Below are positions 23,083-34,592 of a stretch of DNA of 64,000 bases, in pieces. Source of the DNA: Ciona savignyi (taxonomy: Eukaryota > Chordata > Ascidiacea > Phlebobranchia > Cionidae); NCBI GenBank assembly GCA_000149265.1, contig CH003236.1, positions 134,842-198,841 of the forward strand, given 5' to 3'. The notes below the pieces were generated by a model. That model saw only the letters and a program-made list of their open reading frames with translations. It was not told the origin of the DNA and made no database searches. Numbering within the stretch: position 1 is the stretch's first letter; each line of letters begins with the position of its first letter. Position numbers and translations under genes: made by a program.

Positions 23083-23306
23083 ATATCGAGGTAGGTCAGT
23101 TTGAGAGAATTTTTTTTCCATTTTTATTTAAATATTTTAACTATTTTCTTGTACATTAAAGTAGAAAAAAAATTATACAACGTTATAGAAGTTTACAACA
23201 TACAGCAATAACTTGTACCTAAAAGTGGGAAGAAAAATTATATAACGTTATACAACTTTACAGGTGAATTATACAACGAAAGATTCTCTCAAACGAACCT
23301 CGATAC
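23083..23306. mobile_element. MITE with about 26-bp terminal inverted repeats
   Basis: The left end TATCGAGGTAGGTCAGTTTG is mirrored at the right end (GTTTGAGAGAATCTT read in reverse near 23277-23306, ending CCTCGATA). The ends include TATC/GATA, compatible with TA target duplication of a Tc1/mariner-type element. No ORF inside. Confidence 0.65.
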
Positions 23307-24481
23307 AACAAAGTGTCTAGCGTTCCACAAGTTACACGCTCCAGTTTTTGTAGGGTTTCTGGATGTTTTATACTTACATATATCATAAATACTAGAAGTG
23401 TCCTGAAGTTCCTCTTCATGTCTGTCAACTTTGTTTGTTTTTAAAAACCTACACTGTTGTGTACCTGCAATATTTAATCATGTACCACATATCTAAATTC
23501 TCAGTTTATTAATTAGTACTGGCAGCACTTGCATTGCATGTATCAGAATAATTAATGTATACCATGATATATACTCTTACATGCATGTGTAATCAGACTG
23601 GTACAAACCAGTCACAACACTATCTGTTTTGTTTTTTTTAAATAAAAAAATTACTGTTGCAGAGAGAGACGATCCAATAACACATTAATCAGTTTGGGAG
23701 GGTTAAAGGTAGATTGTTAAGTGACAGCCATTTTCTTGAGGTCAGTTTGCATTATAAAGAAGGGGAAAATTTGGTTATACGCATATTACACGAACATATG
23801 AGAAATGGTCGTGATTTAACTTGTCTCGATCACAACAATATGGCCTGCATGGCAAGACAAAGCAAGCTTTGGAGAACCTGTAACATGAAATAAGACGTGG
23901 AAATTTTTTTCACATTTGTCAAAGAACCGCGTAAGATTGACATAAAGCAGTTTGTCGTGAAATATATAAGCATTTTACCCTTGTTAACGTATTTAAAACT
24001 TAACGGTTAGTTTAATTAATATTACAAAGCAATCTGAGAATAAACCGGCATTTTTTAGGAATGTCGATAACGAATATTAAATCTCTACTCCGTTTCCGGT
24101 TTAAAAAGAGGGTTCTGAATTCTAACGAACTGTTTACATATATATGCTTTATATATCCAGGGAGTTATATTTACCAAATTGTATTATAAAATAAAAAAGC
24201 CAAAACTATCCGCAGCAAAACGGAAATACGTTTTATATCATGGCCAAACCTTAGGTGTTACAACGCTTCAACCAAGTTTGATTCGGTTCTGGTGAGGGCC
24301 GGGTTATGTCTATAAAGTGATTTTTGTGATTCTTTCTTTATCAAAGAAATGGTAACAACAGCAAAGATTTTTCCTAGAAATAATCGCTAACGAGTAGTTT
24401 CTTAGAAAGTTTGTTTTTCCTGTACGAACGAGTTCCTATCCATCGGCGCAGTATTCTTACTTGGCTTCTACCGCAAGCGGG
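23307..24481. other. Upstream region of repetitive gene 1
   Basis: AT-rich sequence with no gene. A TATAAAG at 24311-24317 is a possible core promoter for the gene starting at 24482, but the 5' UTR would then be about 140 bp, so the assignment is weak. Confidence 0.35.
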
Positions 24482-27400
24482 ATGGGTCATATTGGATTCG
24501 TTGTTACTATCCTTGTCTCCGTGTTTATCGCAAATACTGCACAAGCTTGGAAAAGGCACCAAGGATTCAAGTATGCAACTGACAAACGGCACGTAACCAA
24601 TGAAGGCTTTAATGCAAACCATAACGGACTTGGTAAAACGATTGTGGATCTGTTAAAGAACCATTTCTCAACTTTATGGAACAATTTTTACAAGTCGTTC
24701 ACGCGCCTATTTCTCGTTTTCAACAGTCGTGTCAGTGTGTTAGGCGATGGCAATAAGGGAGAACGACTTATTGGGACAGTTCAACTGCCTAATATACAGT
24801 TGAACACCGAGAGCACAGGAGTGAACAGTGCCGCAGTTACACGAGGTGATTTTAAACGTATATTTATGTATATATTAAAGTTTCGGTATATAAAAGAATA
24901 TCAAAACAAAATCCGTGAAATTCTTTTAACAAAGTGACAAAATTAGCAAAAAGCGTTTGGTGGTAGTTAAAGCTAATATTAATAATAGCGCAATGCGGTT
25001 TCCATTTTTAAATATAGGCACCTAGTATTTTAGTGTCAATATATTTATTTAAACTTGTTAAAAAGCGTAATTTGTCATTTTTACAGGACAAAGAAATAAA
25101 CCAGCAAATTTAGGTGGTGGATTCAACATTAAACTCGGAGGACATGGTTCCCAACCAACCACGAAACCAGCAACTCCAGTAGGTGGACGCACAATTAACC
25201 TCGGATGGCATGGTTCCCAACCAACCACGAAACCAGCTACTCCAGTGGGTGGACGCACAATTAACCTCGGAGGACATGGTTCCCAACCAACCACTAAACC
25301 AGCAACTCCAGTGGGTGGTCGCACAATTAACCTGGGATGGCATGGTTCCCAACCAACCACGAAACCAGCAACTCCAATGGGTGGACGCACAATTAACCTC
25401 GGAGGACATGGTTCCCAACCAACCACGAAACCAGCAACTCCAGGTAGTGGATTCAACTTTAACCTCGGATGGCATGGTTCCCAACCAACCACGAAACCAG
25501 CTACTCCAGTGGGTGGTCGCACAATTAACCTGGGATGGAATGGTTCCCAACCAACCACGAAACCAGCAACTTCAGTGGGTGGACGCACAATTAATCTGGG
25601 AGGGCATGGTTCCCAACCAACCACGAAACCAGCAACTCAAGGTGGTGAATTCAAAATTAACCTCGGAGGACATGGTTCCCAACCAACCACGAAACCAGCA
25701 ACTCCAGTGGGTGGACGCACAATTAACCTCGGAGGGAATGGTTCCCAACCAACCACGAAACCATCTACTCCAGTGGGTGGACGCACAATTAACCTCGGAG
25801 GACTTGGTGCCCAACCAACCACGAAACCAGCTACTCCAGTGGGTGGACGCACAATTAACCTCAGAGGGCATGGTTCCCAACCAACCACGAAACCAGCAAC
25901 TCCAGTGGGTGGACGCACAATTAACCTGGGAGGACATGGTTCCCAGCCAACCACTAAACCAGCAACTCCAGTGGGTGGACGCACAATTAACCTGGAAGGG
26001 CATGGTTCCCAACCAACCACGAAACCAGCAACTCCAGTGGGTGGACGCACAATTAACCTGGGAGGACATGGTTCCCAACCAACCACGAAACCAGCAACTC
26101 CAGGTGGCGGACGCACAATTAACCTGGGAGTACATGGTTCCGAACCAACCACGAAACCAGCAACTCCAGTGGGTGGACGCACAATTAACCTCGGATGGCA
26201 TGGTTTCCAACCAACCACGAAACCAGCTATTCCAGTGGGTGGACGCACAATTAACCTCGGAGGACATGGCTCCCAGCCAACCACGAAACCAGCAACTCCA
26301 GGTGGTGAATTCAACATTAACCTCGGAGGACTTGGTGCCCAACCAACCACGAAACCAGCAACTCCAGGTGGAGGACGCACACTTAACCTGGGAGGGCATG
26401 GTTCCCAACCAACCACGAAACCAGCAACTCCAGTAGTTGGACGCACAATTAACCTGGGAAGGCATGGTTCCCAACCAACCACGAAACCAGCAACTCCAGT
26501 GGGTGGACGCACAATTAACCTGGGAGGGCATGGTTCCCAACCAACCACGAAACTAGCTACTCCAGGTGGTGAATTCAACATTAACCTCGGAGGGCATGGT
26601 GCCCAACCAACCACGAAACCAGCAACTCCAGGTGGTAAATTCAACATTAACCTCGGAGGGCATGGTGCCCAACCAACCACGAAACCAGCAACTTCAGGTG
26701 GTGGATTCAGCTTTAACCTCGGAGGGCATGGTGCCCAACCAACCACGAAACCAGCAACTTCAGGTGGTGGACGCACAATTAACCTCGGAGGACATGGTTC
26801 TCAACCAACCACGAAACCAGCAACTCCAGTGGGTGGACGCACAATTAACCTGGGAGGACATGGTTCCCAACCAACCACGAAACCAGCTATTCCAGTGGGT
26901 GGACGCACAATTAACCTCGGAGGACATGGTTCCCAACCAACCACGAAACCAGCAACTCCAGTGGGTGGACGCACAATTAACCTGGGAGGGCATGGTTCCC
27001 AACCAACCACGAAACTAGCTACTCCAGGTGGTGAATTCAACATTAACCTCGGAGGGCATGGTGCCCAACCAACCACGAAACCAGCAACTCCAGGTGGTAA
27101 ATTCAACATTAACCTCGGAGGGCATGGTGCCCAACCAACCACGAAACCAGCAACTTCAGGTGGTGGATTCAGCTTTAACCTCGGAGGGCATGGTGCCCAA
27201 CCAACCACGAAACCAGCAACTTCAGGTGGTGGACGCACAATTAACCTCGGAGGACATGGTTCTCAACCAACCACGAAACCAGCAACTCCAGTGGGTGGAC
27301 GCACAATTAACCTGGGAGGACATGGTTCCCAACCAACCACGAAACCAGCTATTCCAGTGGGTGGACGCACAATTAACCTCGGAGGACATGGTTCCCAACC

Positions 27401-30400
27401 AACCACGAAACCAGCAACTCCAGGGGGTGGACGCACAATTAACCTGGGAGGACATGGTTCCCAACCAACCACGAAACTAGCTACTCCAGGTGGTGAATTC
27501 AACATTAACCTCGGAGGACATGGTGCCCAACCAACCACGAAACCAGCAACTCCAGGTGGTGAATTCAACATTAACCTCGGAGGGCATGGTGCCCAACCAA
27601 CCACGAAACCAGCAACTCCAGGGGGTGGATTCAACTTCTTAACCTCGGATGGCATGGTTCCCAACCAACCACGAAACCAGCAACTCCAGTGGGTGGACGC
27701 ACAATTAACCTCGGAGGACATGGTTCCCAACCAACCACGAAACCAGCAACTCCAGTGGGTGGACGCACAATTAACCTCGGAGGGAATGGTTCCCAACCAA
27801 CCACGAAACCATCTACTCCAGTGGGTGGTACGCACAATTAACCTCGGAGGACTTGGTGCCCAACCAACCACGAAACCAGCTACTCCAGTGGGTGGACGCA
27901 CAATTAACCTCAAAGGGCATGGTTCCCAACCAACCACGAAACCAGCAACTCCAGTGGGTGGACGCACAATTAACCTCGAAGGGCATGGTTCTCAACCAAC
28001 CACGAAACCAGCAACTCCAGTGGGGTGGACGCACAATTAACCTCGGAGAACATGGTTCCCAACCAACCACGAAACCAGCAACTTCAGGTGGTGGATTCAA
28101 CATTAACCTCGGAGGACATGGTGCCCAACCAACCACGAAACCAGCAACTCCAGTGGGTGGACGCACAATTAACCTCGGAGGACATGGTTCCCAACCAACC
28201 ACGAAACCAGCTACTCCAGTGGGGTGGACGCACAATTAACCTCGGAGGACATGGTTCCCAACCAACCACGAAACCAGCAACTCCAGTGGGTGGACGCACA
28301 ATTAACCTCGGAGGACATGGTTCCCAACCAACCACGAAACCAGCAACTTCAGGTGGTGGATTCAACATTAACCTCGGAGGACATGGTGCCCAACCAACCA
28401 CGAAACCAGCAACTCCAGTGGGTGGACGCACAATTAACCTCGGAGGACATGGTTCCCAACCAACCACGAAACCAGCTACTCCAGTGGGTGGACGCACAAT
28501 TAACCTCGGAGGACATGGTTCCCAACCAACCACGAAACCAGCTACTCCAGTGGGTGGACGCACAATTAACCTCGGAGGGCATGGTTCCCAACCAACCACG
28601 AAACCAGCTACTCCAACGGGTGGACGCACAATTAACCTCGGAGGGCATGGTTCCCAACCAACCACGAAACCAGCAACTCCAGTGGGTGGACGCACAATTA
28701 ACCTCGGAGGACATGGTTCCCAACCAACCACGAAACCAGCAACTCCAGGTGGTGGACTCAACATTAACCTCGGAGGACTTGGTGCCCAACCAACCACGAA
28801 ACCAGCAACTCAAGGTGGTGAATTCAACATTAACCTCGGAGGACATGGTTCCCAGCCAACCACAAAACCAGCAACTCCAGGTGGTGGACTCAACATTAAC
28901 CTCGGAGGGCATGGTTCCCAACCAACCACGAAACCAGCAACTCTAGTGGGTGGACGCACAATTAACCTGGGAGGACATGGTTCCCAGCCAACTACTAAAC
29001 CAGCAACTCCAGTGGGTGGACGCACAATTAACCTGGAAGGGCATGGTTCCCAACCAACCACGAAACCAGCAACTCCAGTGGGTGGACGCACAATTAACCT
29101 GGGAGGACATGGTTCCCAACAACCACGAAACCAGCAACTCCAGGTGGCGGACGCACAATTAACCTGGGAGGACATGGTTCCCAACAACNNNNNNNNNNNN
29201 NNNNNNNNNNNNNNNNNNNNNNNNNNNNNNNNNNNNNNNNNNNNNNNNNNNNNNNNNNNNNNNNNNNNNNNNNNNNNNNNNNNNNNNNAGCAACTCCAGT
29301 GGGTGGACGCACAATTAACCTCCGATGGCATGGCTTTCCAACCAACCACGAAACCAGCTATTCTCAGTGGGTGGACGCACAATTAACCTCGGAGGACATG
29401 GCTCCCAGCCAACCACGAAACCAGCAACTCCAGGTGGTGAATTCAACATTAACCTCGGAGGACTTGGTGCCCAACCAACCACGAAACCAGCAACTCCAGG
29501 TGGAGGACGCACACTTAACCTGGGAGGGCATGGTTCCCAACCAACCACGAAACCAGCAACTCCAGTAGTTGGACGCACAATTAACCTGGGAAGGCATGGT
29601 TCCCAACCAACCACGAAACCAGCAACTCCAGTGGGTGGACGCACAATTAACCTGGGAGGGCATGGTTCCCAACCAACCACGAAACTAGCTACTCCAGGTG
29701 GTGAATTCAACATTAACCTCGGAGGGCATGGTGCCCAACCAACCACGAAACCAGCAACTCCAGGTGGTAAATTCAACATTAACCTCGGAGGGCATGGTGC
29801 CCAACCAACCACGAAACCAGCAACTTCAGGTGGTGGATTCAGCTTTAACCTCGGAGGGCATGGTGCCCAACCAACCACGAAACCAGCAACTTCAGGTGGT
29901 GGACGCACAATTAACCTCGGAGGACATGGTTCTCAACCAACCACGAAACCAGCAACTCCAGTGGGTGGACGCACAATTAACCTGGGAGGACATGGTTCCC
30001 AACCAACCACGAAACCAGCTATTCCAGTGGGTGGACGCACAATTAACCTCGGAGGACATGGTTCCCAACCAACCACGAAACCAGCAACTCCAGTGGGTGG
30101 ACGCACAATTAACCTGGGAGGGCATGGTTCCCAACCAACCACGAAACTAGCTACTCCAGGTGGTGAATTCAACATTAACCTCGGAGGGCATGGTGCCCAA
30201 CCAACCACGAAACCAGCAACTCCAGGTGGTAAATTCAACATTAACCTCGGAGGGCATGGTGCCCAACCAACCACGAAACCAGCAACTTCAGGTGGTGGAT
30301 TCAGCTTTAACCTCGGAGGGCATGGTGCCCAACCAACCACGAAACCAGCAACTCCAGGTGGTGGACGCACAATTAACCTCGGAGGACATGGTTCTCAACC

Positions 30401-33400
30401 AACCACGAAACCAGCAACTCCAGTGGGTGGACGCACAATTAACCTGGGAGGACATGGTTCCCAACCAACCACGAAACCAGCTATTCCAGTGGGTGGACGC
30501 ACAATTAACCTCGGAGGACATGGTTCCCAACCAACCACGAAACCAGCAACTCCAGTGGGTGGACGCACAATTAACTTGGGATGGCATGGTGCCCAACCAA
30601 CCACGAAACCAACTACTCCAGGTGGTGAATTCAACATTAACCTCGGAGGACTTGGTTCCCAGCCAACCACAAAACCAGCAACTCCAGGTGGTGGATTCAA
30701 CATTAACCTGGGAGGGCATGGTGCCAAACCAACCACAAAACCAGCAACTCTAGTGGGTGGACGCACAATTAACCTCGGAGGACATGGCTCCCAACCAACC
30801 ACGAAACCAGCAACTCCAGGTGGTGGACGCACAATTAACCTCGGAGGACTTGGTTCCCAGCCAACCGACGAAACCAGCAACTTCAGGTGGTGGATTCAAC
30901 ATTAACCTCGGAGGACATGGTTCCCAACCAACCACGAAACCAGCTACTCCAGTGGGTGGACGCACAATTAACCTCGGAGGACATGGCTCCCAACCAACCA
31001 CGAAACCAGCAACTCCAGGTGGGTGGACGCACAATTAACCTCGGAGGACTTGGTTCCCAGCCAACCACGAAACCAGCAACTCCAGGTGGGTGAATTCAAC
31101 ATTAACCTCGGAGGACTTGGTGCCCAACCAACCACGAAACCAGCAACTTCAGGTGGTGAATTCAACATTAACCTGGGAGGGCATGGTTCCCAACCAACCA
31201 CGAAACCAGCAACTCCAGTAGTTGGACGCACAATTAACCTGGGAAGGCATGGTTCCCAACCAACCACGAAACCAGCAACTCCAGTGGGTGGACGCACAAT
31301 TAACCTGGGAGGGCATGGTTCCCAACCAACCACGAAACTAGCTACTCCAGGTGGTGAATTCAACATTAACCTCGGAGGGCATGGTGCCCAACCAACCACG
31401 AAACCAGCAACTCCAGGTGGTAAATTCAACATTAACCTCGGAGGGCATGGTGCCCAACCAACCACGAAACCAGCAACTTCAGGTGGTGGATTCAGCTTTA
31501 ACCTTGGAGGGCATGGTGCCCAACCAACCACGAAACCAGCAACTACAGGTGGTGGACGCACAATTAACCTCGGAGGACATGGTTCTCAACCAACCACGAA
31601 ACCAGCAACTCCAGTGGGTGGACGCACCAATTAACCTGGGAGGACATGGTTCCCAACCAACCACGAAACCAGCTACTCCAGTGGGTGGACGCACAATTAA
31701 CCTCGGAGGACATGGTTCCCAACCAACCACGAAACCAGCAACTCCAGGTGGTGGACGCACAATTAACCTCGGAGGACTTGGTTCCCAGCCAACCACGAAA
31801 CCAGCAACTCCAGGTGGTGAATTCAACATTAACCTCGGAGGACTTGGTGCCCAACCAACCACGAAACCAGCAACTTCAGGTGGTGGATTCAACATTAACC
31901 TCGGAGGACTTGGTTCCCAGCCAACCACGAAACCCCCAACTTCAGGTGGTGGATTCAGCTTTAACCTCGGAGGGCATGGTTCCCAGCCAACCACGAAACC
32001 AGCAACTCCAGGCGGTGGATTCAACATTAACCTCGGAGGGCATGGTGCCCAACCAACCACGAAACCAGCAACTTCAGGTGGTGGATTCAACATTAACCTG
32101 GGAGGACATGGTTCCCAACCAACCACGAAACCAGCAACTCCAGGTGGTGGATTCAACATTAACCTCGGAGGACATGGTTCCCAACCAACCACGAAACCAG
32201 CAACTCCAGGTGGTGAATTCAACATTAACCTCGGAGGACATGGTGCCCAACCAACCACGAAACCAACTACTCCAGTGAGTGGACGCACAATTAACCTGGG
32301 AGGACATGGTTCCCAACCAACCACGAAACCAGCAACTCCAAGCGGTGGATTCAACTTTAACCTAGGAAGACATGCCGTTCATTCTAATTCTGGTGCATTA
32401 ACAAAGCAACCAGCAGTCTTCTTGTCAACATCAGGTCGTACAGGAGTATCTACCACCACTGGGCCTTCAAACTACGGCGTTCTATTTCATCAAATTAGTC
32501 ACACAAGTCCTAATATTAAACCGACCTGTCTTTGTGGTTTACGAAGCTTAATTACAAACGGAGCCTTAATAAAAGATATAACTGTCACTTTAACTGAATT
32601 CAAACCAACCGCTATCAAGCGCATCGATAAAACTTTATCAAGTTCCGTTCATCTTCCAAATTTTTTCTTGGGTGTTTCAACGGGGATGGAGCCGGATTGC
32701 ATCTGTTTCGTATCACCTGCCGGGCCAACTGCTAATGGACCAATTAACATTTACAAACCACGCGCTGCTGTCCCAAGTACCACTCCTGTGCCGACTAAGA
32801 AGCCACCGCCGAGATGGAATGAATCAAAGTAGGTGTTTTCTTGTCCTATTATTTTAGTCGTCTAAATGCGGTGCTGAAATACCGCCTTTTTAACGCTTTT
32901 ATATGCATCATAATTAAAGGATATTATTTATTATAGTTTAATTCCACCCCTCGCCCACAAAATAATGCATCAACTAAACAATTGCCCGGTATATATTCCG
33001 ATTATATAGTATATCCCGGCGCATGTATTTCATTTTTACACTTGCCATCGTCTCACAGCCTCGAGAATTGTAAAGAAATTTGCAGATGTATACAGTATAA
33101 AACGGGTAAATAAAATATCATATTAAATTAACAGGGTTTTCTCAAAAAAAACATATGTGCCAAATAGCATAAAAAGATACATTTTTGCCCTTTTTTAAAT
33201 ATTAATAATTATACCTTTCGCCTATTTCTGTGTGACTATACTTTCTTTATTCAAACTTTGTTTTACAGGCTCCACAACGGTGTTGATAACGGTACGTAAA
33301 TCTGCATATTGGTCATTATAGTATATATATATCAATGTTATCGAAATGTGTGTGTTGTTAATTAGAACATATGGGGAAATAAAACGATTTATAAAAACCT

Positions 33401-33632
33401 AATTAATAATGAACAAAATAAAACATAAAACAAATATAATTGTCAAATAAAACAAATGAACTCTATACAGTGCTATCATGGTGAAATATAAATATAGACT
33501 ATTTATAAATTCATGAGCTTTTCTTTGTTTGAAACAAATAGTAAACAATTTTTATTTTATTCCAAGAAATTTTCTAATTACGATTCTTTTATTTTAGATG
33601 GTTCTCAGCTTATTGCATCAACCTTTCCCTGA
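24482..33632 (+). CDS. Secreted hyper-repetitive Gly/Pro/Thr protein 1 (4 exons; array frame interrupted)
   Basis: Exon 1 (24482-24845) encodes a signal peptide (GFVVTILVSVFIANTAQA) and about 100 non-repetitive residues, ending phase 1. Exon 2 (25087-32828) opens with QRNKPANL and is about 110 tandem 22-residue units of the form G-G-x-x-x-N-L-G-G-H-G-S/A-Q-P-T-T-K-P-A-T-P-x. It closes with a unique ~140-residue segment bearing CLCGLRS and CICF and ending PPPRWNESK. Exons 3 (33269-33291) and 4 (33598-33632) add LHNGVDNDGSQLIASTFP; all junctions close in phase. Units come in RTINL, EFNINL, KFNINL and FSFNL flavours. The array has no cysteine and is Gly-rich with PTTKPATP stretches suited to O-glycosylation. 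The frame is broken by single-base changes and a 100-N gap. I recognise no family; an extracellular structural or mucin-like role is inference. The start is the first ATG before the hydrophobic stretch. Confidence 0.72.
26551..27474 (+). repeat. 462-bp higher-order repeat (7 x 66 bp), two copies
   Basis: A seven-unit block, recognised by the KLATPGGEFNINL, GGKFNINL, GGGFSFNL, GGGRTINL order and the PAIPV variant, is repeated head to tail with spacing 462 bp. The same two-copy block recurs at 29683-30606. Confidence 0.85.
29189..29288. other. Assembly gap of 100 Ns
   Basis: Exactly 100 Ns, the conventional filler for a gap of unknown size, inside the 66-bp array. The true array length is therefore unknown. 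Confidence 0.99.
29683..30606 (+). repeat. Second occurrence of the 462-bp higher-order repeat pair
   Basis: Same block order as 26551-27474, displaced by 3132 bp. Flanking units upstream (from about 29362, matching about 26230) are also shared, so the duplicated stretch is well over 1 kb and spans past the N gap. Confidence 0.85.
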
Positions 33633-33761
33633 TGAAAAAGTAGCTATATAAATTTGGTTATAAAGATGCGGGTGGCAACATGTCCGGCTGTGTTCTGTTG
33701 TTCGTGTCGTTTAATGGAATTTATTCTTATATACGGACTTATAATAAATATCTCTGTTCGC

Positions 33762-33767
33762 AATAAA
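33762..33767 (+). promoter_or_regulatory. Poly(A) signal of repetitive gene 1
   Basis: AATAAA 130 bp after the predicted stop at 33630-33632; a second AATAAA lies about 20 bp upstream. Confidence 0.5.
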
Positions 33768-34105
33768 ATGTCTTTAAAGAATTGTTAGAAATTCCCTACT
33801 ATCTTCGTCAAAAACAACTTGTGTAAATATATTGATTTATCGTCATTGTATTATTCAGCGCAAAATATATACCAGAAATCAAAGGCTTTAAACAACCAAA
33901 GTTGTGTTAATTACTTTTTGCATTTCTCCTGCTCCGATTTTGGACCAGAGCATGTACGGTTGGTTACTTTTAACAGATTTCTCCACCTCGAGACCAAGTG
34001 CTCTCGCGATCCAGGTTAATTTATTTATAATGCAAAAGCGGTAATCTATAGGTTATTTATAATGAGAATGTTAGACAACGGTCAACTAATATTAGGATAT
34101 AAAAC

Positions 34106-34300
34106 GTGATAGGAAATTCATCTTTATTTCCGTTAATGGGGAAATACAGGTGCCGTTGTTGCTCGGGAAATCCTCAGATTACCTCGCTATCACGCGAGGG
34201 AGTTTTTTCACACGGGTAACCATCAGATAACTTCGCGCCCATTGTTGGGTTACCGGAGCTAGTGTATAATTGATATTTTTTTAAATTTTGGTAGAAACCA
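34106..34300 (-). mobile_element. Truncated composite SINE
   Basis: Minus-strand 3' part of the SINE (ATTTCCGTTAATGGGGAAAT, CACACGGGTAACCATCAGAT, TTCGCGCCCATTGTTGGGTT) with a small internal duplication near 34170-34215. Confidence 0.6.
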
Positions 34301-34312
34301 GTAAATAGTATA

Positions 34313-34592
34313 GAATGGTATTCATGTTTATCCCCGGGAATGGGAAATCAAGGGGGTTAACACACGGGCAATCGTCAGATCACCTTGCGCCCACCGTCGG
34401 GTTACCGGAGCTATTGCAGTGTGCTGTGTATGATGAAGACATTCCTTTAATTTGATAGAACTTATTAATCCGCTGGGTTCAGGCAATGTCCATTAAGTGC
34501 CTTGCCCAGGGACACAGCCGGTTAGCTGGCGACCAGTTTCGAACCTTTCGGTTGAAAGGCGTCGCACTAAACCACCAGAATAACCGGTCGGA
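34313..34592 (-). mobile_element. tRNA-derived composite SINE
   Basis: Near-complete minus-strand copy with TTTATCCCCGGGAATGGG, CCACCGTCGGGTTACCGG, CCGCTGGGTTCAGGCAATGT and a tRNA-like head ending CCGGTCGG. Confidence 0.8.

Larger units (their letters stand above)
25111..32375 (+). repeat. 66-bp tandem array (about 110 units) of gene 1
   Basis: Direct repeats of 66 bp with high identity, each holding a GGTTCCCAACCAACCACG-type core and a CCAGCAACTCCAGTGGGTGG-type linker. Unit length is a multiple of 3 and contains no stop in several frames, giving long spurious ORFs on both strands. Confidence 0.95.

Noticed and set aside
24846-24937. Read-through of gene 1 exon 1 to a stop at 24937 as a short stand-alone secreted protein
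   Set aside because: A donor at 24846 joins in phase to the repeat exon at 25087, and gene 2 has the same phase-1 arrangement. A retained-intron isoform remains possible.
25058-32354. Multiple 100-380 codon frames on both strands in the gene 1 array (GWEPCPPRL- and HWSCWFRGWLG-type repeats)
   Set aside because: Alternative-frame readings of the same 66-bp unit. The accepted frame is the only one joining the signal-peptide exon and the unique C-terminal segment.
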